Shown here piece after piece: positions 1 to 6,252 of a DNA stretch of 8,742 nucleotides. The DNA comes from an uncultured Collinsella sp. (GTDB lineage: Bacteria; Actinomycetota; Coriobacteriia; Coriobacteriales; Coriobacteriaceae). The stretch is taken from the NCBI GenBank assembly GCA_902494295.1, contig CABUSL010000092.1, forward strand, positions 1-8,742. Reading direction: 5' to 3'. Each line of letters starts with the position of its first letter. Position 1 is the stretch's first letter. Under the pieces are notes generated by a model. It did no database searches. It had not been told where the DNA came from and worked only from the letters and a program-made list of their open reading frames with translations. The translations under genes and the position numbers were made by a program.

Positions 1-809
1 ACACGCAGCTGCTGCGCGACCTGCGCCAGCTGCCGGGCGTCAAGAAGGTCTTCGTCCGCAGCGGCATCCGCTTTGACTACACCATGGCCGATGCCTCGGA
101 CGAGTTTTTGCGCGAGCTGCTGGAACACCATGTCTCGGGCCAGCTGCGCGTAGCGCCCGAGCACGTGAGCGACGCGGTACTGTCCGTGATGGGCAAGCCG
201 AGCCGAGCTGTCTACGACGCATTCTGCCGTAAATTTGAACGCTTGAATCGCGAATACGGACTCAAGCAGTACGTGGTGCCGTATCTGATCTCGAGCCACC
301 CCGGCTCAACGATGAAGGAAGCCGTGGACCTTGCCGAAGCCGTGCGCGACATGGGTTACATGCCCGAGCAGGTGCAGGACTTCTACCCCACACCGTCCAC
401 CATGTCGACGTGCATGTACTACACCGGCGTGGACCCGCGCACCATGAAACCGATCTATGTGGCGCGCGACCCGCACGAGAAGGCCATGCAGCGCGCGCTC
501 ATCCAGTATCGCAAGCCCGAGAACTACAAGCTGGTACGCGAGGCGCTGGAAAAGGCTGGCCGTCGCGACCTGATCGGCTACACCAAGCATTGCCTGATCC
601 GTCCCGTGCCGCCGCGCCCGGGCGAGACGTCTGCTGGCGGTGGGCATGGCGCAGCCAAGAAGGGCGGCAAGGCCCACGGTGGCGCCGCTGGCAAGGGGCC
701 TAAGGGCAGCAAGGGGCACAGCGGCATGTCGCGCGCGCAGAACACTGCCGGGCGCAACCGTGCAGCTCAGGGGCGTCAGGGTGCCAACGGAGGCGGACGC
801 CGCAACTAG
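1..809 (+). CDS. YgiQ family radical SAM protein, C-terminal part (5' end outside window)
   Basis: The reading frame is open from base 3 to the TAG at 807-809, giving 268 visible residues; the start and the radical-SAM CxxxCxxC cluster lie upstream of the window. Recognisable YgiQ (UPF0313) blocks are VRSGIRFDY, HHVSGQLRVAPEHVSD, VPYLISSHPGSTMKEAV, EQVQDFYPTPSTMSTCMYYTG, DPRTMKPIYV and EKAMQRALIQYRKPENY, followed by a GRRDLIGY...CLIRP block that normally closes the family core. These cover the end of the SAM barrel and the conserved C-terminal region. The biochemical role of YgiQ is not established to my knowledge; it is a predicted Fe-S/SAM enzyme. After the core there is a tail of about 60 residues made almost only of G, K, A, R, S, H, N and Q (bases about 620-806), strongly basic and probably disordered. 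Family assignment is firm from the motifs; the role of the tail is unknown. Confidence 0.93.
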   Translation, partial: TQLLRDLRQLPGVKKVFVRSGIRFDYTMADASDEFLRELLEHHVSGQLRVAPEHVSDAVLSVMGKPSRAVYDAFCRKFERLNREYGLKQYVVPYLISSHPGSTMKEAVDLAEAVRDMGYMPEQVQDFYPTPSTMSTCMYYTGVDPRTMKPIYVARDPHEKAMQRALIQYRKPENYKLVREALEKAGRRDLIGYTKHCLIRPVPPRPGETSAGGGHGAAKKGGKAHGGAAGKGPKGSKGHSGMSRAQNTAGRNRAAQGRQGANGGGRRN

Positions 810-855
810 CGCGGCGAGGCGGCATGCCGCCGTTGGCGACACGACACGCCCCACC

Positions 856-906
856 AATAAAATGCCGCTCGCCGGGGCGTCGCAGAACGATTCCCCGGCG
901 AGCGGC
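856..906 (-). terminator. Rho-independent terminator of the PTS operon
   Basis: Bases 864-877 (GCCGCTCGCCGGGG) and 893-906 form a perfect 14-bp GC-rich inverted repeat with a 15-nt loop. Read on the minus strand, the stem is followed by ATTTTATT (863-856), a short U-tract. It begins 30 bp beyond the stop codon of the PTS gene. On the plus strand the stem is followed by the mixed sequence CAATTAATATT, so it may also end the YgiQ transcript, but less canonically. Confidence 0.85.
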
Positions 907-935
907 CAATTAATATTGTCTATCTCAAAACGTCG

Positions 936-2306
936 TTACTTTTTGTCGAAACGACCATAGAGCGCAAACGAGAGCGCCGCAGAGATAACCCAAGTCAAAG
1001 CGATGCAGACGACAATCATGATCAGGTTCATGGGATTGCCGCTTGGATCGGCATAAACGGGCAACGAGGTAATGCCGGGCATAACAAAGCCGAAGCACTT
1101 TGCGCCGAGAACAACGGTAAGCGCACCGCCAATGCCATCCGCGATCATCGCAGCGATAAGCGGAGTCCTGTTAGGAACCTGAACGGTAAACAAGGCGGGC
1201 TCGGAAATTCCCATAAATGCTGAGAAGGCGCACGTCATTGCAGCGGACTTGAGCTTTTCGTCGGTCATGCGCAGGGCTGCACCAAAAGACGCACCGCTTT
1301 CGGCGAGGTTATGGCAGAAAGAGATCGGGAGCAGATAGTCATACCCAAGCGTTGCGATATTGGAAATCTGGATAGGGCTCGTTGACTGATGCATGCCGAA
1401 GAGCACGATAAGCGGCATAAAGAAGCCCAGCAGAAAACCGGCAACGGGGCCTAACGTCGAGAATAGCCAAACGATACCGTTGGCAAGACCAAGACCGCAC
1501 CAGGCACCAATCGGAGCGAGCACAAACAGGTTGACGGGAATCACGATAGCAAGGGAGAGCGCCGGAACGACAACGAGCTTAAAAAGATCCGGCACGACTT
1601 TGTCGATTGCACGATATACAAAAGACAAGCCAATGACGCCAAAGATAACCGGGAACACGGAATCGGCGTAGCTAAAAATCGGCACCGCAAAACCGAACAG
1701 CGCAAGGGGCGTCTCGCCCGTACCGACAGCGTTGACAATGGTCGGGTACATCAGCGATCCGGCAACACAAAGCGCAAGCGAACGGTTGACCCGGAACTTA
1801 TCAGCTGTAGACATTGCCAGCAAAAACGGCAAGAAGTAGAACGGGATATCCGAAATCATATTGAATATCGCAAAGTCGCCGGCACCCGTGTCGATTCCAA
1901 AAGCCGCGATAGCAGCCAGGATGCCCTTTACGATGCCTCCCGCCACCAGTGCGGGAATGATAGCGGAAAAGATGCCGGTGATGATATCGAATACGCGAGC
2001 CGAACCTTTTTGGAGCTCAGGCTGCTCGGCGTCGGCGGAGACCTCGCCACCCATCCTGTCACCTAGCATGGGCTCCAATTCGTCATATACCGACCCCACG
2101 CTGGCGCCGATGATAACTTGCCACTGTCCGTCTTTAACCTGCGCGCCCAAGGCGCCGTCAAGCGTCTTAAGGGCCTCCAGGTCTGCCTTGCTATCGTCCT
2201 TCAGGTTGAATCTGAGCCTTGTAATGCAGTGCGTTGCCATAACAACGTTATCGGCGCCGCCCACGAGCTCGAGGACACGAGCGGCCAGTTCCTTCTTGTC
2301 TGCCAC
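936..2306 (-). CDS. PTS transporter EIIBC, beta-glucoside type (Glc superfamily)
   Basis: This is an inner-membrane phosphotransferase permease that imports and phosphorylates a sugar, here most likely a beta-glucoside. The EIIB domain (residues 1-85 of 456) carries the phosphorylation-site motif THCITRLRF, with Cys27. A linker (about 85-105) leads to a hydrophobic EIIC domain with about ten membrane segments, the GMHQ block at 304-307 and the GISEP motif at 366-370, equivalent to the GITEP/GVTEP sugar-site motif of the family. No EIIA domain follows; the protein ends GRFDKK, so EIIA must come from another gene. I chose the GTG at 2306 because TAGGAG lies 8 nt upstream; an in-frame GTG at 2315 (459 aa) overlaps that Shine-Dalgarno and is less likely. 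It follows the GH1 stop by 11 nt, so the two are co-transcribed and probably co-translated. Substrate is inferred from the neighbouring glucosidase. Confidence 0.93.
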   Translation of the reverse strand: MADKKELAARVLELVGGADNVVMATHCITRLRFNLKDDSKADLEALKTLDGALGAQVKDGQWQVIIGASVGSVYDELEPMLGDRMGGEVSADAEQPELQKGSARVFDIITGIFSAIIPALVAGGIVKGILAAIAAFGIDTGAGDFAIFNMISDIPFYFLPFLLAMSTADKFRVNRSLALCVAGSLMYPTIVNAVGTGETPLALFGFAVPIFSYADSVFPVIFGVIGLSFVYRAIDKVVPDLFKLVVVPALSLAIVIPVNLFVLAPIGAWCGLGLANGIVWLFSTLGPVAGFLLGFFMPLIVLFGMHQSTSPIQISNIATLGYDYLLPISFCHNLAESGASFGAALRMTDEKLKSAAMTCAFSAFMGISEPALFTVQVPNRTPLIAAMIADGIGGALTVVLGAKCFGFVMPGITSLPVYADPSGNPMNLIMIVVCIALTWVISAALSFALYGRFDKK

Positions 2307-2314
2307 GACAATCA

Positions 2315-2320
2315 CTCCTA
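2315..2320 (-). promoter_or_regulatory. Ribosome binding site of the PTS gene
   Basis: The minus strand reads TAGGAG here, using the TAG stop codon of the upstream glucosidase gene as its first bases. It lies 8 nt before the GTG at 2306, which decides that start over the GTG at 2315. The overlap of stop codon and Shine-Dalgarno fits translational coupling. Confidence 0.65.
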
Positions 2321-3796
2321 CCCAAGATCCTCGCCATTAGTGGCGATACATTTCTGATACCAATAGAAAGAGTCTTTACGCGAGCGCTCCGCAGTGCCGT
2401 TGCCGCAATTATCCAGATCGACATAGATAAGCCCGTAGCGCTTGTCCATCGTAAGAGGACCGCAGGCAACAAGGTCAATGAATCCCCAGATCATGTATCC
2501 GCGCACGTCAACGCCATCGATCACCGCTTCTTTAAGGCACTTTATGTGCTGGCGCAAATAATCGATTCGATACTCGTCGTGGATGCTGCCATCCTCCTCG
2601 ACTACATCAGATGTACCGAGGCCGTTCTCGGCGATATACAGAGGCAGCCCATAGCGGTCATACATCTGGTTAAGGGTAACCCTCAGGCCAATGGGATCGA
2701 GCTGCCAGCCCCACTCACTCGTCTCGAGATAAGGGTTCTTGTTTGCCATGACCAGATTACCCGCAGTCTTCTCCCATCCCTGATCGCAGGTGGATACCTG
2801 GGAAAAGTAGTACGAAAAGGCCAGGAAGTCGACCGTGTTGCGAGCGATGAGCTCTTCATCGCCCGGTTCCATTTGAATCTCGATATCACACGCATCGAAA
2901 TAGCGATTCATATAAGCGGGGTATTTTCCACGAGCCATCACGTCCGTATAGAACCAGTTGGAATACTGGTCGTCGTGAATAGCCTGCATGTTATCTTCGG
3001 GACGGCAGGTGGCGGGATACGTACAGAATCGAGCGATCATGCCGCCAACGGGAGTATCGGGCGAAAGACGATGGACAATCTCGACGGCACGCGCATTGGC
3101 AACAAACTCGTGGTGCAGGCACTGGAAGATGGCTCGATCGAAGTTCTCCCCCTCTTCGTCTTTGACCAGACAGACCCCGTCCCAAGGCGAAAAACGCGCT
3201 GCATTGAACTCGTTAAAAGGCAGCCAGAAATCGACCAGATCGCCCAATTCCGTAACGATTGTCTCGACATAGCGGGCGAAGAAATCAATCGTCTTGCGAT
3301 TCTTCCATCCCCCATATGTGGTGACAAGATTTACCGGGATGTCATAGTGGAGCATGGTGACGAAGGTTTTAATGCCGTGCTTTTTGCACTCACCCAGCAT
3401 ACTTCGATACCACTCGATGCCTTCGCGGTTAGGCTCAAGATCATCTCCGTTAGGATAGATTCGGCTCCAGCAAATAGAGGTGCGGAACAGCTTGAGACCC
3501 ATCTCCGCAAAAAGCGCGATGTCCTCACGATAGTGATGATAGAAGTCGTTGCCACGCCTAAACGGGTAGAACTCAACGCCGTCATCTGCGAGAGCGTTCA
3601 TTAGCTCGTCATGGCAGAAGGGGTTGTTTTGATGCTTGTCCTCAATCTGGTCATGAGTCCAGGTACCATCCAGCCATCGACAATCCTGCGTCGACTTTCC
3701 CTTTCCGCCCTCATTCCAGGCGCCATCGGCCTGCGAGCACGATATGGCTCCGCCCCATAAAAAGTCGGAGTCAAACCCATGTTTTAACTTACTCAT
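2318..3796 (-). CDS. 6-phospho-beta-glucosidase, glycoside hydrolase family 1
   Basis: This predicted cytoplasmic retaining glycosidase would hydrolyse the 6-phospho-beta-glucosides delivered by the adjacent PTS to glucose-6-phosphate and the aglycone or glucose. The 492-aa product shows the whole GH1 barrel: N-terminal FLWGGAISCSQADGAWNEGG (residues 12-31, Q22 in the glycone site), TMLHYDIP (H150), the acid/base motif LPFNEFN with Glu196, and the nucleophile motif YIAENGLG with Glu390. The C-terminal KRYG (452-455) matches the Lys-x-Tyr phosphate-binding signature of the 6-phospho class; the Ser usually found shortly before it seems replaced (DLVACGPLTMDKRYG). The start is the ATG at 3796, preceded by AAGGAGGG; the frame stays open 24 codons further upstream without a ribosome site. 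It is the first gene of the operon with the PTS and diverges from the AraC regulator. Exact substrate (cellobiose, gentiobiose, aryl-glucoside) cannot be read from the sequence. Confidence 0.93.
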   Translation of the reverse strand: MSKLKHGFDSDFLWGGAISCSQADGAWNEGGKGKSTQDCRWLDGTWTHDQIEDKHQNNPFCHDELMNALADDGVEFYPFRRGNDFYHHYREDIALFAEMGLKLFRTSICWSRIYPNGDDLEPNREGIEWYRSMLGECKKHGIKTFVTMLHYDIPVNLVTTYGGWKNRKTIDFFARYVETIVTELGDLVDFWLPFNEFNAARFSPWDGVCLVKDEEGENFDRAIFQCLHHEFVANARAVEIVHRLSPDTPVGGMIARFCTYPATCRPEDNMQAIHDDQYSNWFYTDVMARGKYPAYMNRYFDACDIEIQMEPGDEELIARNTVDFLAFSYYFSQVSTCDQGWEKTAGNLVMANKNPYLETSEWGWQLDPIGLRVTLNQMYDRYGLPLYIAENGLGTSDVVEEDGSIHDEYRIDYLRQHIKCLKEAVIDGVDVRGYMIWGFIDLVACGPLTMDKRYGLIYVDLDNCGNGTAERSRKDSFYWYQKCIATNGEDLG

Positions 3797-3799
3797 TTG

Positions 3800-3807
3800 C
3801 CCTCCTT
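3800..3807 (-). promoter_or_regulatory. Ribosome binding site of the glucosidase gene
   Basis: The minus strand reads AAGGAGGG just before CAAATG, a near-perfect Shine-Dalgarno. It fixes the start at 3796 (MSKLKHGF) rather than at the longer in-frame ATG at 3868, which has no such site. Confidence 0.85.
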
Positions 3808-3876
3808 GATCGGATGCTCCAGCGGATAACCCAATACTAGGAAGAACAAGATGCATAAGATATCGCATAGAAAGCG

Positions 3877-3905
3877 TTTGTTTATAACATTTTTTTAGAT
3901 ATAAT
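3877..3905 (+). promoter_or_regulatory. Predicted sigma-70 type promoter of the AraC regulator
   Basis: A perfect TATAAT lies at 3900-3905 in an AT-rich tract, with TTTGTT at 3877-3882 at 17-bp spacing as a weak -35 box. The predicted start near 3912 would leave a leader of about 38 nt before the ATG at 3950. The poor -35 fits a promoter that depends on, or is modulated by, a regulator. I could not assign an equally clear promoter for the glucosidase gene on the opposite strand of this 153-bp region. Confidence 0.5.
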
Positions 3906-3934
3906 ACCGTTTAAGGCATCGATTCTACCGTTCA
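3905..3934 (+). repeat. Direct repeat pair, 21-bp period: candidate AraC-family operator
   Basis: TACCGTTtA at 3905-3913 recurs as TACCGTTcA at 3926-3934, 8 of 9 bases identical and exactly 21 bp apart. AraC-family proteins bind with two HTH motifs per monomer, and their half-sites are commonly tandem at about 21 bp (two helical turns). The pair begins at the last base of the predicted -10 box of the regulator and covers its transcription start. It also lies about 110-140 bp upstream of the glucosidase start codon. Binding is inferred, not shown. Confidence 0.45.
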
Positions 3935-3949
3935 CCCCTGGAGCACCCC

Positions 3950-4942
3950 ATGGATTCGAATCTCAAACAGCTGCTCTATACGCATACCGAGACCGAAGAG
4001 TGGCATCGCACACATCCGGGAGAGCTCAGCCCGCGATATAACAGGGTGGAAACCACAACCATTAACGGCGAAGAGGTCTATCTGTTTGATTGGAAAGAAA
4101 CTCTCGACGAAAACCCCGTGGGCCTTATCAAGGAGTCGCGCTTTACCGATATTCCTCCTCATATCAATCGGGATATGGAGCTTAACTACGTGTACGACGG
4201 CGTCTGCACGTTTATCGTCAACGGACGGCGACTACTCCTTAAAAAGGGCGACGTGCTCATTTGCAACACCGGCGTAGTCAGAAGCGTTCCATACGTTAAG
4301 GGCGAGCATGATATCGTCATTTCGATCGTCTTCAAAAAAGAAATGTTCGATTCGTTGTTCCTGAGCCAGCTACCCGGCGCGTCACCATTAACGAATCTTC
4401 TATTTGATTTTGTGTCCAAAAACCGCGAGGCCCGAAAATATCTCATTCTTCCAGAGGAATACGCCCGACATGCGCGACGCCTCATCGAAATGCTCTTTAT
4501 CGAATATCACTTTAAAGATGCCTATTCCAATGAACTCATGAGGCACCTCGCCGTCAGCCTATTCCTTGTTCTCATTCGAGGACTGTACCGACGCTCCGCA
4601 ACTGATAACCAGGCGATCATGTCGGACGAACGCATCGTGTCGATTCTGAATCATATTGAGCGAAGCTACGGCGACTGCACACTCGAAAGCATTGCGAGCG
4701 ATACGGGTTATAGCACCAGCTATCTCAGCAGCTTGATCAAGCAAAAAACCGGCAAAACGTTTTCGCAAATCAAGCTCAACCAGCAGCTCACAGAGGCGGC
4801 ATATCTTCTCAATAACACCGAGCGCAGCGTGCAGTATGTAGCCCGAAAAGTCGGCATCTCCAACATGTCATTCTTTTACTCAAAATTTAAAGAAGCACTC
4901 GGCGAAACGCCAGGTGCGTTCAGGACGCATCGGTCTAATTAA
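3950..4942 (+). CDS. AraC family transcriptional regulator of the beta-glucoside operon
   Basis: The 330-aa protein has the standard AraC layout. The N-terminal half contains a cupin-like sensor domain (about residues 60-130, with FTDIPPHINRDMELNYVYDG and LLLKKGDVLI), which in this family binds an effector, usually a sugar or its derivative. The C-terminal hundred residues (about 225-327) form the double helix-turn-helix domain: TLESIASDTGYSTSYLSSLI is the first HTH, and SVQYVARKVGISNMSFFYSKFKEALGE followed by TPGAFR is the second HTH with the family signature. The ATG at 3950 is preceded by GGAG with a 6-nt gap. It is transcribed divergently from the glucosidase-PTS operon across 153 bp, the usual arrangement for a local regulator, probably an activator responding to a beta-glucoside. 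The effector is inferred from context only. Family confidence is very high. Confidence 0.94.
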   Translation: MDSNLKQLLYTHTETEEWHRTHPGELSPRYNRVETTTINGEEVYLFDWKETLDENPVGLIKESRFTDIPPHINRDMELNYVYDGVCTFIVNGRRLLLKKGDVLICNTGVVRSVPYVKGEHDIVISIVFKKEMFDSLFLSQLPGASPLTNLLFDFVSKNREARKYLILPEEYARHARRLIEMLFIEYHFKDAYSNELMRHLAVSLFLVLIRGLYRRSATDNQAIMSDERIVSILNHIERSYGDCTLESIASDTGYSTSYLSSLIKQKTGKTFSQIKLNQQLTEAAYLLNNTERSVQYVARKVGISNMSFFYSKFKEALGETPGAFRTHRSN

Positions 4943-4964
4943 AGGCGTTATTACTCAGACCGAT
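4929..4964. repeat. Inverted repeat over the convergent gene ends
   Basis: ATCGGTCT (4929-4936) and AGACCGAT (4957-4964) are perfect 8-bp inverted arms around a 20-nt loop. The loop holds both stop codons: TAA of the regulator (4940-4942) and TAA of the opposing protease gene (4951-4953), which are only 8 bp apart. It could act as a weak bidirectional terminator, but neither side has a U-tract, so the function is uncertain. Confidence 0.4.
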
Positions 4965-5865
4965 CAGCTTCGCGCGACACGGGAATGCGCAATCGAAGCA
5001 GCGAGCGCATCGCCTCTACCAGCACAAAGCCGGCGATGCCAACCGTGACCACAACGTCGAGCGGTGTGCCCACAAACCACAGCAGCCCCATGAGATACGA
5101 CCCGGCATTAAACGCAAAGTGCAGCAGAATCGTGTAGCGAAGCTTTCCGGTGGTCACGAGTACCCAACCAAAAATGAGGCCGGCAGCGCCCGCGTAGCAG
5201 CCCTGCACCCAGTTCATGTGCATAAAGCCGAAGACCGCCGCCTGCAGCACGATTGCCGCGGCGACGCCCCAGGTACTCGGGGCCGCCCAGGGCACTATGG
5301 CGCCGTCCTGCGCGTTCGCGCGGCGCCGGCGCTTCCAGAACGAACGGCACTGTGGATTAAACGCACGCAGCGAAAACTCAAAGATGATGCCGCGCACCAG
5401 GAGCTCTTCGCAAAACGGAGCGCCGAGCACTGTGGTCAAGACAGCAAGAAGGCTGGTATCGCCCATGCCCGTCTCCTCGACGAGCTCGCTATAGTCGGCC
5501 GCGGCGTCGGGCAACAGCGACAGCACGGCGTCGGTCACGTAGCCAACGACCACCTGCAGGGCAAGGCCAATCACGACAACGCAAGCGATGCGCTTCCATG
5601 CAGCACTTGCTCCCCCGCCGAGCGGACGTTCACCTTGCCGGCGCGCCATGAAGGAGCGGGGCCACAGATAACGCCACCACAGCAGCGCCATCAAAAACGA
5701 CGCCGTCTGAGCGGCAGCCTGGAACCATTGGATATCGAGATTGTCGATCGGATAGCCCGTCAGCACCGATACGGCATCGAGAACCGAAAACAGAACCACG
5801 CTCAGGGCTATATCGGCAGCGACAACGCCAAAACATGCAAGCGCCCACGCCATCGCATTGAGCAT
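4951..5865 (-). CDS. CPBP family intramembrane glutamic endopeptidase
   Basis: This polytopic membrane protein (304 aa, about eight hydrophobic segments) carries all the catalytic motifs of the CPBP/Abi (Rce1-like) family: PFCEELLVRG with Glu153, Glu154 and Arg158 (EExxxR), FGFMH with Phe212 and His216 (FxxxH), and HFAFN with His249 and Asn253 (HxxxN). Bacterial members are intramembrane proteases or scaffolds linked to bacteriocin immunity or processing and to envelope functions; no substrate is apparent here. A strongly basic cytoplasmic-looking loop lies at about 174-184 (RSFWKRRRRAN). The start is the ATG at 5865 because AGGAGG lies 5 nt upstream; the frame remains open to 6240, but that part overlaps the antitoxin gene and has no family similarity. 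No bacteriocin-like peptide gene is seen beside it. It converges on the AraC gene and lies 83 bp after the antitoxin gene, possibly in the same transcript. Confidence 0.9.
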   Translation of the reverse strand: MLNAMAWALACFGVVAADIALSVVLFSVLDAVSVLTGYPIDNLDIQWFQAAAQTASFLMALLWWRYLWPRSFMARRQGERPLGGGASAAWKRIACVVVIGLALQVVVGYVTDAVLSLLPDAAADYSELVEETGMGDTSLLAVLTTVLGAPFCEELLVRGIIFEFSLRAFNPQCRSFWKRRRRANAQDGAIVPWAAPSTWGVAAAIVLQAAVFGFMHMNWVQGCYAGAAGLIFGWVLVTTGKLRYTILLHFAFNAGSYLMGLLWFVGTPLDVVVTVGIAGFVLVEAMRSLLRLRIPVSREADRSE

Positions 5866-5870
5866 GCCAA

Positions 5871-5876
5871 CCTCCT
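5871..5876 (-). promoter_or_regulatory. Ribosome binding site of the CPBP gene
   Basis: The minus strand reads AGGAGG, 5 nt before ATG at 5865. It decides the start within a much longer open frame reaching 6240. Confidence 0.8.
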
Positions 5877-5920
5877 CAAAACCGTTCCCTAGTTCTACCA
5901 CAACTCGGCAGAGAGCTAAT

Positions 5921-5950
5921 CCCATGGGGACGGAGGAAAACGGATCACTT
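5921..5950 (-). repeat. 30-bp dispersed intergenic repeat, copy A
   Basis: Bases 5921-5950 match 6318-6347 at 28 of 30 positions; the shared core on the plus strand is GGGGACGGAGGAAAACG. On the minus strand it begins at the stop codon of the antitoxin gene (5949-5951) and ends with the palindrome CCCATGGG. It fills much of the 83-bp gap before the CPBP gene. Confidence 0.75.
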
Positions 5951-6149
5951 ATTGATGAGAATCGGGCGCAGTGCCAAAAGCCCCGTTGGGCGAGATGTCG
6001 AACGGGAAGGTGCCGCAGCGATTGAACGCGGCGATAAACATGCGGATGGCGTTGGACGGCGTGGTACCCACGAGCTGAGTTGCCGCCGCGAAGGCTGCCT
6101 TCTCCTCGGGCAAGACCTTCGCGACTACGGGGGTCATGTGTTCTGCCAT
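5949..6149 (-). CDS. RelB/DinJ family type II antitoxin, orphan
   Basis: This small protein (66 aa) has the shape of RelB/DinJ antitoxins: an N-terminal ribbon-helix-helix segment (about residues 6-48; PVVAKVLPEEKAAFAAATQLVGTTPSNAIRMFI in two stretches) followed by the short C-terminal motif FPFDI, matching the LPFDL seen in DinJ. In the family the N-terminus dimerises and binds the operon's own promoter, and the C-terminus wraps the RNase toxin (YafQ/RelE type). The start is the ATG at 6149, preceded by AAGGAA with a 5-nt gap; the frame is open to 6224 but without similarity. No toxin gene can fit in the 83 bp downstream, and none is found upstream, so it is an orphan. It may work as a stand-alone regulator, an antidote to a toxin elsewhere, or be a remnant. 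Confidence 0.8.
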   Translation of the reverse strand: MAEHMTPVVAKVLPEEKAAFAAATQLVGTTPSNAIRMFIAAFNRCGTFPFDISPNGAFGTAPDSHQ

Positions 6150-6154
6150 GGCGC

Positions 6155-6160
6155 TTCCTT
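6155..6160 (-). promoter_or_regulatory. Ribosome binding site of the antitoxin gene
   Basis: The minus strand reads AAGGAA, 5 nt before the ATG at 6149. It supports the short start (MAEHMTPVV) over a methionine 25 codons upstream at 6224. Confidence 0.7.
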
Positions 6161-6184
6161 TTTGAAACGACGGTAGTGCGGATA

Positions 6185-6241
6185 GATGCGGGCCACGCGG
6201 CTGGGCGACGGGCTGTGAAGGCAACCCGATTGGCCCGCATC
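6185..6241 (-). repeat. Perfect 11-bp inverted repeat in the antitoxin leader
   Basis: GATGCGGGCCA (6185-6195) and TGGCCCGCATC (6231-6241) are perfect complements around a 35-nt loop. The structure lies 36-92 nt upstream of the antitoxin start codon. It could be an RNA hairpin in the leader or a dyad bound by a dimeric repressor. Neither role can be decided from sequence. Confidence 0.5.
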
Positions 6242-6252
6242 CGGAGTTTGTT

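Noticed and set aside
818..831. GGCGGCATGCCGCC palindrome just after YgiQ
   Set aside because: A perfect 14-bp palindrome, but with only a 4-nt loop possible and no U-tract; in such GC-rich DNA it may be chance.
2546..3604. Plus-strand open frame of 352 codons
   Set aside because: It lies wholly opposite the GH1 gene, whose catalytic motifs are intact; no ribosome site or recognisable domain.
3797..3868. 24-codon N-terminal extension of the glucosidase
   Set aside because: The true start at 3796 has AAGGAGGG directly before it and gives the usual GH1 N-terminus.
3869..3882. Possible catabolite-response (cre) element, AGAAAGCGTTTGTT
   Set aside because: Only the centre resembles the cre consensus; both conserved ends (TG and CA) are missing, so it is not supported.
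5866..5948. Search for a toxin gene next to the antitoxin
   Set aside because: Only 83 bp are available, largely filled by the 30-bp repeat and a ribosome site; no open frame of toxin size exists here or in 6150-6364.
5866..6240. N-terminal extension of the CPBP frame to 6240
   Set aside because: The extension overlaps the antitoxin gene in another frame, has no family similarity, and an ideal ribosome site sits at 5871-5876.
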